Position numbers and translations under genes: made by a program. A stretch of DNA of 64,000 nt from Bolinopsis microptera. Its lineage: Eukaryota; Ctenophora; Tentaculata; Lobata; Bolinopsidae. This document shows, one piece after another, positions 55,561 to 64,000 of the stretch. Positions within the stretch are counted from its first letter, which is position 1, and each line of letters begins with the position of its first letter. The stretch covers positions 3,288,675 through 3,352,674 of the forward strand of contig NC_087078.1 of NCBI RefSeq assembly GCF_026151205.1, given 5' to 3'. A model generated the notes under the pieces. The model was not told the DNA's origin. It saw nothing but the letters and a program-made list of their open reading frames with translations, and did no database searches.

Positions 55561-58500
55561 ACGACCAACTTCCCTCTGGAGAACGTTACAGAGAAGGTGA
55601 AACTTCAATATTTCACCAAAGAGTATTCCTCACCCCAAGCTATTTACCTTGCTGAATCATTTGGTAATGCTATTTTGGATACTGGTTGTACCAAAACAGT
55701 GTGTGGTGAATTATGGTTGAAGGATTTTGTGAAAAAGTCCAAAGTTGTTCTCGAAACCTCTCCTTCTTTGTCTGTGTATAGGTTTGGTGATGGTGACCCT
55801 ATCAGAGCAACAAAACAGGTTCTTCTGCCAATGAATCTTGATGGTGAGTTGTTTGATCTAAAATGTGATGTGGTAAATGATGATATACCTCTTTTAATTA
55901 GTCAAGAGACTATGCAGAATACTGAGACTGTCATTGATATGGTCAACAACCGTGTTAGTATGTTTGGGAAGGACATTCCCACTTCTTTCACCTCTACTGG
56001 GCTAATAATGATTGATATGTTGCCTCACATTGAGATTGATGATACATTTGAAGACCACTTAGAAGAAGCAGCTACCGTTAATGTCTGTCAGTTTGTCGAA
56101 AAGAAATTGGACAAAGCTTCGGTGAAAAAGCTTCATTGTCAGCTGGGACATGGTTCATATGACAAGCTCAGGCGACTACTTAGTGATGCTGGTTTGGGAG
56201 ATGTAGATTTGTTTAGAGTTCTACAAGAGGTCATTGAAACTTGTGAGATCTGTCAAGTTTACAAGAAGGCTCCTGCTAAACCATGCACATCATTTCCAAG
56301 AGCTCGAGGAATAAATGAATCAGTTGCCATTGATCTGCACAAGCTGGATAATAATTTGTACTACCTGCACATCATTGATGAATTCTCTCGGTTTAGTCAG
56401 GCTGGGATTGTCAGGTCCAAGAAGACTAGTGAGATTATTGATGTTCTCAGTCAGAAATGGATATCCGTCTTTGGGTGCCCTTCATTGATATTCTCTGATA
56501 ATGGTGGAGAGTTTTGTTCCAAAGAGTTTGAAGATTGGACACAGAATTTCAACATTGAGCATAAGACTTCTGCTGCCTATAGTCCTTTCTCAAATGGAAT
56601 AGTTGAGCGGCATAATGCTGTAATTTCCTTGATGATGCTGAAACTGGCTGAAGAATTTCCAAATACTAATGTTGATACCATACTCAGCTGGGCGTGTAGT
56701 GCAAAGAACTCACTCAGTACTGTTGCGGGTTTCTCACCCAATCAGCTCATGTTTGGGACACAAACATACCTGCCCAATGTCCTCAACTCAAGTCCACCTG
56801 CTCTTGAGAATGAAACATCAAGTAAAGTAGTCGCTAGTCATATTAATGCAATGAACGCTTCTAGAAGGATGTTTCTAAGCTGTGAAAGCTCCAATAGGAT
56901 AATGAAGGCTTTGAAGAAGCCACTGAGAACTTACACAACACCCATAACCTTTGGAAGTAAAGTTTACTACAAAGCTGTGGGATCAGACAAGTGGAAGGGC
57001 CCTGCAACGGTAATAGGACAAGATAGTACAGTGGTATTTCTTCGTCAAGGAAGCTTTGTAACAAGAGTACATCAGAGCAGGATCTCTCTTGTGAAGGACC
57101 AGGTTCCCTATGAATCTAAATCTGATAGTACAAATGGTCCAATTCAGGATGTTGAGTCTATCAAAGAGGCAAGTGTACTTAGAATACCAGGTCTTGACTG
57201 TTCTAGTGATGATGTTCCAGTCCAAGAAGTTGAAGTAGAGCCTTCTACAAACCCTGTAGCTGAAGTTAATTATCCAGCTGAAATCGAAGCTGAGTCACCT
57301 CCAAGTTTGCCTGAAATTGCTGAGTTAGATAACAACACAGTCAGTACTAAGCAGGATCAAAGAATTGACAAGCCAACTGCCATTAAGAGAGGCTCAACAA
57401 TAATCTTTGTTGATGATGGGACACAGTATGAGGCTGTTGTATTGTCAAGAGGAGGGAGGGCTAATGGTAAACATAAGAACTGGTACAATGTTCATGTTAA
57501 AGAGACAGATGAAGTCATATCTATAGATGTATCTACCATTGATGACTTCACTGTACTGAACAAAGATGAAGGTGATGATTTTGATTTCGACCCAATTGAA
57601 GATGTCTATGCTGTTCAATTGGATGACTATGCAACTGAAAAGCAGTTAGAACTGAGTTCGTGGGTAACTAACAAGGTGTATGAAGAAGTTCAGATAGAAG
57701 AGCTAGATGCTAGAAAAATTATCACAAGTACTTGGGTATGTAAACAGAATGGCGATACCAAAAAGGCTAGACTAGTTGCTCGGGGATTTCTTGAGGATAC
57801 ATCGTCCATCCTAAGTGATTCCCCTACTTGTTGCAAAGAGAGTCTTCGTTTGCTTCTTGCCATCATTGCCGGAAAGAATTGGATTGTACAAGCATTAGAC
57901 ATTAAGTCTGCTTTCTTGCAAGGGAACGACATGATGAGACCTGTGTACATGAAACCTCCTAAAGAAGCAAAAGTTGCCTCAGAGGTAATATGGAAGTTAA
58001 AAAAGTGTGTCTATGGGCTAGTGGACGCCAGTCTTAAGTGGTATCAGCGAGTTGCTGATTGTTTAATTGATCTTGATGGTGTGAAATCGAAAGACCCTGC
58101 TGTGTTTTACTGGAGAAAGGATGGAGACCTTGAAGGGGTTCTTGCCTTGCATGTCGACGATTTCATGTTTGCTGGATCAGCGAAGTTTCTTGAAGAAGTA
58201 ATGACAAAAGTAAAATCTGAATTCCTCATAAAGATTGAAGAAAAATCTGCTTTCACTTACCTTGGGCTAGAAATTCGTCAAAAGGCTGACTATATTGAGA
58301 TGGATCAGAAGAAGTATATTGAAAAGCTTTGTCCCATTGATATACCAGGTGGCGCCCTTAAAACCAGGGACCTCTCTAGTGATGAGAAGAATACTCTTAA
58401 GTCTAAGCTGGGCCAGATCCTTTGGGTATCCAACCACTCTAGGCCTGATGTGTCTTTTCAGGTTTGTGTCACCAGCACAGGTATCAAAGATGCCACTGTG

Positions 58501-59082
58501 AAGGACTTTCATGACTGTAATCAGGTCATAGAAAGGCTAAAGAGAAAGCATGTCTGTATCAAACATCACTCACTTGGGAATCTGAAAAATCTGAAGTTTA
58601 TCCTCTTTAGTGATGCCTCACACAAAAACCTCTACAATGGAGCTTCACAGGGTGGATATGTAGTGTTCATTAAGTCGGATGATAGCCAGTTTGCCACTCC
58701 TTTGATATGGTGCTCAAAGAAGTTAAAGCGAATTGTAAGAAGCACCTTGTTTGCAGAAACCTATGCACTCCTTGAAGCAATTGACTCCTGCATCTTCCTT
58801 CGCAGAATGAAATCACAGCTACTCAACATTGAGGATATTAAAATTGAATGTTATGTTGATAGTCAAACTTTGTGTGATTCCATTGTTAGTAATTATAAAC
58901 TGAATGAGGATAAGAGACTTAGGCATGAAATAGAATGTTTAAAAGAAACTGTTAAATTAGATAATATTGATGTTCATTGGATATCTAATAAACTGCAAGT
59001 TGCAAACGTATTCACCAAAGCTGGGGCACCGACAAATTTAATACTTGAAGTTTTGGATACTGGAGTTTTAAGATTTCAATAA
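55561..59082 (+). CDS. copia pol: protease-integrase-RT-RNase H
   Basis: Intact polyprotein of ~1,161-1,173 residues (numbering from the GTG at 55597). Aspartic protease D28-T-G. GAG-pre-integrase zinc motif with CEICQVYKK near 208-216. Integrase core D246, D301, E337 (35 residues between the last two, the classic DD35E). Reverse transcriptase with ALDIKSAF (D768) and LHVDD (D854, D855). RNase H with D1006, E1054, D1088, and a final ANVFTKAG block. All key residues are present and there is no stop, in contrast to every other retroelement here, so the element is young. No ATG precedes the open stretch; pol was presumably reached by fusion or frameshift from gag, now separated by the foldback. 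Confidence 0.95.
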   Translation, partial: TTNFPLENVTEKVKLQYFTKEYSSPQAIYLAESFGNAILDTGCTKTVCGELWLKDFVKKSKVVLETSPSLSVYRFGDGDPIRATKQVLLPMNLDGELFDLKCDVVNDDIPLLISQETMQNTETVIDMVNNRVSMFGKDIPTSFTSTGLIMIDMLPHIEIDDTFEDHLEEAATVNVCQFVEKKLDKASVKKLHCQLGHGSYDKLRRLLSDAGLGDVDLFRVLQEVIETCEICQVYKKAPAKPCTSFPRARGINESVAIDLHKLDNNLYYLHIIDEFSRFSQAGIVRSKKTSEIIDVLSQKWISVFGCPSLIFSDNGGEFCSKEFEDWTQNFNIEHKTSAAYSPFSNGIVERHNAVISLMMLKLAEEFPNTNVDTILSWACSAKNSLSTVAGFSPNQLMFGTQTYLPNVLNSSPPALENETSSKVVASHINAMNASRRMFLSCESSNRIMKALKKPLRTYTTPITFGSKVYYKAVGSDKWKGPATVIGQDSTVVFLRQGSFVTRVHQSRISLVKDQVPYESKSDSTNGPIQDVESIKEASVLRIPGLDCSSDDVPVQEVEVEPSTNPVAEVNYPAEIEAESPPSLPEIAELDNNTVSTKQDQRIDKPTAIKRGSTIIFVDDGTQYEAVVLSRGGRANGKHKNWYNVHVKETDEVISIDVSTIDDFTVLNKDEGDDFDFDPIEDVYAVQLDDYATEKQLELSSWVTNKVYEEVQIEELDARKIITSTWVCKQNGDTKKARLVARGFLEDTSSILSDSPTCCKESLRLLLAIIAGKNWIVQALDIKSAFLQGNDMMRPVYMKPPKEAKVASEVIWKLKKCVYGLVDASLKWYQRVADCLIDLDGVKSKDPAVFYWRKDGDLEGVLALHVDDFMFAGSAKFLEEVMTKVKSEFLIKIEEKSAFTYLGLEIRQKADYIEMDQKKYIEKLCPIDIPGGALKTRDLSSDEKNTLKSKLGQILWVSNHSRPDVSFQVCVTSTGIKDATVKDFHDCNQVIERLKRKHVCIKHHSLGNLKNLKFILFSDASHKNLYNGASQGGYVVFIKSDDSQFATPLIWCSKKLKRIVRSTLFAETYALLEAIDSCIFLRRMKSQLLNIEDIKIECYVDSQTLCDSIVSNYKLNEDKRLRHEIECLKETVKLDNIDVHWISNKLQVANVFTKAGAPTNLILEVLDTGVLRFQ

Positions 59083-59274
59083 TTAATTTATCGTGTATTT
59101 GATAGATTTTACCCCCGGTGTTTTTAATGGGTCTATTGAACTTAGATCTCATTCGTTGTTTTATATGAACCCCCAGAGTTTCATCTCACCTTTACTTTAT
59201 AAATGAAGTTTTATATTGACTATTTAAATTATTACTATCACCTCGATTTTTATCCTAAGCTTTTGTTCATTGTT

Positions 59275-59289
59275 TGAAAGGGGTAAGAT
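59275..59289 (+). other. polypurine tract of the copia element
   Basis: GAAAGGGGTAAGA lies immediately upstream of the 3' LTR, where plus-strand DNA synthesis is primed in LTR elements. Confidence 0.6.
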
Positions 59290-59439
59290 TGTTAAGTTGC
59301 TTTATATCATTAACTATGTATTTCCCAGGGCTTTGCTGTATATAAGCGTATGACTTGATACTGTATGACTTGATACGATTCATTACTACCTTTCATATAA
59401 CAACGGTGTAGTTACTGGTACCAACACACAAGGTTAACA
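59290..59439 (+). repeat. 3' LTR of the copia element (150 bp)
   Basis: Starts TGTTAA and ends TTAACA, a perfect 6-bp inverted terminus with the TG...CA rule. Contains a TATATAAG box-like phrase (about 59338-59345). Short for a copia LTR. Confidence 0.9.
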
Positions 59440-60010
59440 GTTACGTCTGTGAGCCCCGAGTCTACCAATTTCACTACACATCTCGACAGCAAAACACAGC
59501 GCAGCTTGAGCTGGTGATCTTTCATCGCTCCTCAGTATGTGTCCTAGCATCTTCCACCTAGATAACTCAGCACGCTCAGACATAGGGGTAGAGTTACTCT
59601 GTTTGTAGAGGGTATCTTTGGACATCATACTGCGTGGCCAGCTGACATTCATGATCTTTCTGAGGTGGTTACGGTGACATGCATCTAGTTTGTCCCAGTA
59701 CGATTTAGGCATTCCCCAGCAACTAGAGTTATACATGAGGATAGATACTACTTGGGCCTCATAGACCTTCAGCTTCTTCTGTAGGGGGATCTTACTCTGG
59801 CACCAGACCTTCTTGAAGTTCTGGAATGCTACATTGGCTAACATGATTCTTCTGGTGACATCTTTCCTACTTTCTAGCAGAGAACCCAACAACTTGCTAC
59901 TGCACCATTCTTCATTCATTCTAAGGGGTTTACCATCATCCATGACCTCATCTTTCCCAGCTATATGTAGACGTGTACAAACTCTGTCTTTGATTCATTA
60001 ATATTCAGAT
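59440..60010 (-). pseudogene. LINE fragment split by the copia element
   Basis: Minus-strand piece of a non-LTR reverse transcriptase, from LNINESKTEFVHVYIAGKDE (near 60000, not in one frame throughout) through KLLGSLLES, KLKVYEAQVVSILMYNSSCWG, CHRNHLRKIMNVSWPR and GRLGAHRRN. It is the region after the catalytic YxDD block, open for 169 codons (59434-59943). At 59444 it runs into the copia LTR; the rest should continue left of 50639, but the noisy block hides it. Different from the LINE at 23.4-27.7 kb. Confidence 0.85.
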
Positions 60011-60019
60011 TGGTATGGT

Positions 60020-60655
60020 GTCAATTAATTCCAGTATATTTAATTCCAGTTCCTGGCATCCAATAATTTTATTTAATTCCCCTAGATGGTTCTAATTAGA
60101 ATAGACCTTTTCTTGTATCACGTTGTGACCCCCCTGACGATACAGGGGGAGCCGCGCACTTCGTGCGCGGCGGGTCATACAACGTATGACAAACCTCTTC
60201 AGGGAAACACAGTATTCCAGTATATTTAATTCCAGTTCCTGACATCCAATAATTTTATTTTATTGATCCCCTAAATGGTTCTAATTAGAATTAGACCCCT
60301 CCAGGGAATCCCAGTATTCAGTTCTTGATGTCAATTAATTCCAGTATATTTAATTCCAGTTCTTGGAATCCAATAATTTTATTTTATTCCCCTAAATGGT
60401 TCTAATTAGAATTAGACCTTTTTAGGGAAACACAGTATTCCAGTATATTTAATTTCTGCAGTTCCTAACATCCAATAATTTTATTTTATTCCCCTAGATG
60501 GTTCTAATTAGAATTAGACCTCTTCAGGGAAACACAGAATTCCAGTATATTTAATTCCAGTTCCTGGCATCCAATAATTTTATTTTATTCCCCTACACCC
60601 TAGATCGATGGTTCAAATTAGAATTAGACCTCTTCAGGGAAACACAGTATAGTAT
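60020..60655. repeat. ~105-130-bp tandem repeat array
   Basis: About five units sharing ATTCCAGTATATTTAATTCC, CATCCAATAATTTTATTT and GGTTCTAATTAGAATTAGAC. Unit starts are near 60031, 60210, 60338, 60442 and 60541. The first unit is interrupted by a small palindromic element. Confidence 0.9.
60118..60195. mobile_element. mini-palindromic element F, copy 1
   Basis: Ends CACGTTGTGACCCCC and GGGTCATACAACGT are near-inverted; the core is GCCGCGCACTTCGTGCGCGGC, a perfect hairpin. It interrupts the first unit of the tandem array. A relative without the core hairpin is at 62918-62985. Confidence 0.7.
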
Positions 60656-62429
60656 TTCAATATCATGCATCATCATTGTATATTGTTAATTTGATTGACG
60701 ATGTCAACCCATCGAGATCGTTGCTCTGCGAAGCAAGAATGCTAGTTTGCGCGGCGCGTCGAAGTCCTCCAAATTGTTAATTAACTGATGCATATCATGA
60801 TACTCGTAAAATTTTTGTTGCATGGCACTATTACATATTAATACAAGCACAGGTTGATTCACGATGTCAATCTTTCGCATCTCGCCGCTCTGTGGTTGCG
60901 AGAAGCATTATTGGATGCGCGCGCGGCCCAGTAGTGCATCGCGCTACAAAAGCACAAGCAGCTGACTTAAAAAATACTTGGACTCCAAACAATTTTAAAT
61001 TGCAGTGATATAATCTAATTGCAGCAAAGCGACACACACTTTTCGATATATCGTAATCTTTTCGATATATTGTAATTGTACTACTTATACAACAGACTGC
61101 AAAAATCTCTCAAATCGATTTTGGGCGTTTTTAACCGTTTGTTGTAATGTTTTTAAATACTCAATATATCTTAATTTATAAATTTTTTAATCGGAACGAA
61201 TTAATTCATATTTGATAATTCATTCGGTAGTTTATTATGATGCTGATATTCATTATATTGATATTGTTATTATTGTATGATTAAGCTATAACTCCAAACA
61301 TAACTAATATTACTTCTTTTAACAAAGCAAGGGACTTGGAGTATAAACGACCAAGTTTGCATAAATTTCTATCCAACCAAGAATTCAGGTTGCAATAGTC
61401 GAGGCTCTTACGGGCAAAAAGACGTGTTTTCTGCTACGAGTTTAGAGACCTAACCGCTAATTGGACACAATAGTATGATGTCTAAGGATCGACAATATGT
61501 TAAGAAGTATAAATTTGGCCTTATTAGTTGACATACGTTGCATGCCACTTTTCGCGCGCGAAGCGCGCGCCACAAATATCTCTGATATTTGTGATACGTA
61601 ACATGTATCAACTTATTAGTCACGTGCTATACCAATGCGCGTTTTAAACTTTGACGCGTTTTAAACTTTGACGTTTTAAACTTTGACAGTCTATTACTTT
61701 AAGGCAAATAGAGTAATTATATTCATATTTTGTCAGCAATAAGATCACATTATTTTCTATTTGGTGTGAAAATATGAGCTAGAACGGACATAATCTCGCT
61801 GAGTTATAGCTGTTTGAAATTTATGATGAACGCGCAGGTGCCAATTGATAACAACTAAATGCTTTTGCGCGTAGTGCGCGTCGAAAATTTGGCAAAAACG
61901 CTTGCGGAGTGACAATATTCAAACTTCTATAAAGTATATGAAGTGGGTACTTCTCGGAAAGGAAAAATTTAGGCAAACACGATGTGACTATTTTTGGGTT
62001 GATTTAATACAACTGCAAAAAATTATTCAAACTTCAAGCAAAAAATTCAAAATTTTTACCACTTTTTTGGGTTTTTACCTGCACTAAAATAGAGGGATTT
62101 GTTTTATTTTTATACCATCTTGTGCGGCTGTTTTTTAGCTACTTTCATGCAAATTTTGCCGACATGCCAACAAAATTAACTTGCTCAAATTATTAAAAAA
62201 CATGCTTTTTTGGCCTATTTTTGGCCCCAAAATCGGTTTCTTGCAATTTTAAAGGCACTAACTCAGTCCAATCATTTCGAAACCACTTTTAATCGATTCT
62301 ACGGTCAAAAATACGTCTAGAAAGGTGTATCTGGGGTCCCTAGCGTATCGAGCAGACAATGCCCGTAAGAGCCTCTACTACAATGGTGGGTGCGTAAACT
62401 TTATGGTCTCCACTCTCCGATCCAGTGTG
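60656..62429. other. 1.8 kb, no gene; short GC-rich motifs in AT-rich DNA
   Basis: Two diverged copies of a GATGTCAAYCYWTCG-type block at about 60700-60770 and 60862-60935; the palindrome CGCGCGCGAAGCGCGCGC near 61553-61572; a tandem GCGTTTTAAACTTTGAC run at 61638-61688. The 61902-62087 frame has no support. Confidence 0.5.
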
Positions 62430-62723
62430 CAGTGGCGTAACGAAAGGCCCTGCTGACCCCGCTGTGCAGGGGGGGTGCCGTCTTAGGGGGGCGCCAAATC
62501 GTCGTTTGAATGTGGGACAATTTCGAAAACTTAACTAAAGTACTAGCAAAACTGCGCGTTTTGCTCTAGATACACACTTTTTTAGAGATTTTACCGGCGT
62601 ATTCTCTAAAATCACCTAATTTGTTCAATTTTAGGGAGGGGCACCAAAAGGGGAGGGGCGCCAACAGGGGGGCGCTTTTTTCGGCAGGCTAGGGGGGCGC
62701 CAACAGGAAACGTTACGCCACTG
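62430..62723. mobile_element. hAT-like MITE, copy 2
   Basis: 294 bp; ends CAGTGGCGTAACG and CGTTACGCCACTG are perfect 13-bp inverted repeats. Related to 20272-20476 through the interior block ATCACCTAATTTGTT and the GGGGGCGCC-rich right end. Longer than copy 1. Confidence 0.88.
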
Positions 62724-64000
62724 GCCGGGGGTTTGGTTGAGATTAGGGTTTATGTAAAATCATTTTGTACGGCTGCAAAATCATAAAAACAAAAGTCACG
62801 TGAAATTTTTGGGCGAGCAAATTAGTTTACCTGGGGACCTCAGGCTATTATGTTCATAAACATAGATAGAATAGAGATTCGGCGGAATGACAGGCTGAGC
62901 GCAGCCCAGTGTTGTATCACGTGGTGACCCCCACGGTCACTTCACGATACAGGGGGAGCAGGGTCATACAACGTTATGACAAGCCCAGTGAGAGTTAGTA
63001 AGAGCCAATTACAAATTAAGTGACCTTTTTTTCTGGGGCGTCTATTTTCAAATCCATATAACGCGCGTTATATTAGTACGTGCTAAAATATAAGCAAAAT
63101 CTAATGGCGCGTTCCGGACAGCGCTGGTCCAAACATCGAGTTTGTATTACGTAGAAACTGGGTCCGAAACCCGGAAAGATCTGATGATTGCCAGTTGCCT
63201 ACGAACAAACCAAATGTCTGTCCACCCCGTTTATATTGACGGTGAATAAAATTGTCTAGTCAGTGTTTACACATTATGATATGGTCGACAGAATAGTCAT
63301 GGGGTGGGTGTTTGTCGTTACTTTAAAGCTTATCACCAATCTTCACTGAAATTAATTGACTATACAAGTATGGTCTTATAAATTAATTTGATCAGGAAGT
63401 ACCCGAATTCCTGATTAGGTTACAATCGATAGTCTGGAACTGATTTGCGACAATTTACTCTGAGCACATGCACACTCTACTATCTGCTCAATAAAATTGT
63501 TATATTTGAGTATTTGAGTATTATATAAGTATTGAACACCTCATGTAAGTAACATGTATTATTATTTAATAGAAGGCTGCTATTATATATATAATAAGAC
63601 AATTCACTCCACCAAAAATCCCATCCTTTGAAGTGTGCACTAGAGATCAATGGCAGACATGACGTTGATCACTCCCGCTCTCTCTCCTCACTTTGAATAT
63701 AACACAGCAACATATTGCTTCTCCTCACTTAGAATATAACACAGCAACATATTGCTAACCTATTATCTCTCGACGTAATATCTCATCCAACTCGAGAGCA
63801 CTCAGGTACTTAGTAACAATGCCGTATCCTCTCCCCACACACACACACAAACACCACAAATCTTCGTACTGCACCTCCACCAGCCTTCTAAAAATAGAGC
63901 AGCTTGAAGCTCGTCAGACAGGAGGTAGATCTAATAACGGCATTATACTGCAGAAAACTGAGTAAATTTGGAGGACGAAGCTGTGTAGTCTGAGCCCTTC
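62724..64000. other. window end, no gene seen
   Basis: Contains element F copy 2 (62918-62985) and a ~36-bp tandem duplication at about 63685-63757 (AATATAACACAGCAACATAT twice). No coding region recognised. Confidence 0.5.
62918..62985. mobile_element. mini-palindromic element F, copy 2
   Basis: CACGTGGTGACCCCC...CGATACAGGGGGAGC...GGGTCATACAACGTTATG, matching 60118-60195 except for the central hairpin and a short left insertion. Confidence 0.7.

Larger units (their letters stand above)
50639..59439 (+). mobile_element. Ty1/copia LTR retrotransposon with internal foldback
   Basis: 8.8 kb: 150-bp LTRs, gag with CCHC knuckle, pol in the copia order (protease-integrase-RT-RNase H), then 3' LTR. 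Between gag (ends 51709) and pol (from ~55561) lie ~3.8 kb of minisatellites and a palindrome that are not copia genes. GTTAC (59440-59444) after the 3' LTR is a likely 5-bp target duplication, but the left partner is unreadable in the noisy block. The flanking sequence to the right is a LINE in reverse orientation, so the element inserted into that LINE. Confidence 0.9.

Noticed and set aside
55357-55608. Minus-strand frames reading LCNVYATS repeats.
   Set aside because: Translation of the 11-bp minisatellite; no gene context.

Overview
This is a repeat-rich, AT-rich animal (metazoan) window. The evidence is spliced exons with GT/AG sites and microexons, an LMO7/LIMCH1-type calponin-homology (CH) domain followed by a PDZ domain on the same strand, a SLC47-type MATE transporter, and nested class I and class II transposons. 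I cannot name the species. A marine invertebrate is likely but unproven.

Layout. 1-2.7 kb: 1.33-kb repeat joined to a 1.34-kb foldback element. 2.8-7.2 kb: dispersed repeats, then two 1,342-bp tandem units each carrying a hairpin, then two ~430-bp tandem units. 7.75-9.30 kb: one intact intronless MATE gene, followed by a second copy of the 1.33-kb repeat (9.36-10.69 kb). 10.1-13 kb: inverted-repeat elements. 13-15.3 kb: no recognised gene. 15.3-18.7 kb: a 3-kb purine-rich strand ending in a CT microsatellite. 19-22.7 kb: repeats. 22.8-31.7 kb: nested elements: a unit with long inverted arms, a LINE inserted in one arm, a hAT-like element in the LINE, a further element inside that, then another hAT-like element and a decayed Penelope-like element. 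31.7-48 kb: the gene-bearing part. Exons of an LMO7/LIMCH1-like gene run on the minus strand (CH exons 46.5-48.0 kb, PDZ exons 32.2-32.8 kb). Between them lie a NERD nuclease-SF1 helicase gene (minus strand, 37.5-39.9 kb) and a frameshifted secreted beta-helix gene (plus strand, 42.7-45.0 kb). 48.2-50.95 kb: a block full of long homopolymers that looks like unpolished sequence. 50.6-59.4 kb: a Ty1/copia element with 150-bp LTRs and an intact 1,161-residue pol, split between gag and pol by a ~3.7-kb foldback structure with minisatellite arms and outward-facing duplicate reading frames. The copia element sits inside another LINE remnant (59.4-60.0 kb). 60-64 kb: tandem and small palindromic repeats, no gene recognised.

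How the parts relate. Ordinary cellular genes here are few: MATE efflux, a junction/cytoskeleton-type CH-PDZ protein, and the nuclease-helicase. Most of the rest was built by nested insertion, several steps of which can be ordered from exact target-site duplications (11 bp for the LINE; 8 bp for three hAT-like insertions; 11 bp for a 120-bp element). The two least ordinary objects are the foldback inside the copia element and the NERD-helicase gene, which resembles bacterial nuclease-helicase proteins but has a spliced animal-type structure.
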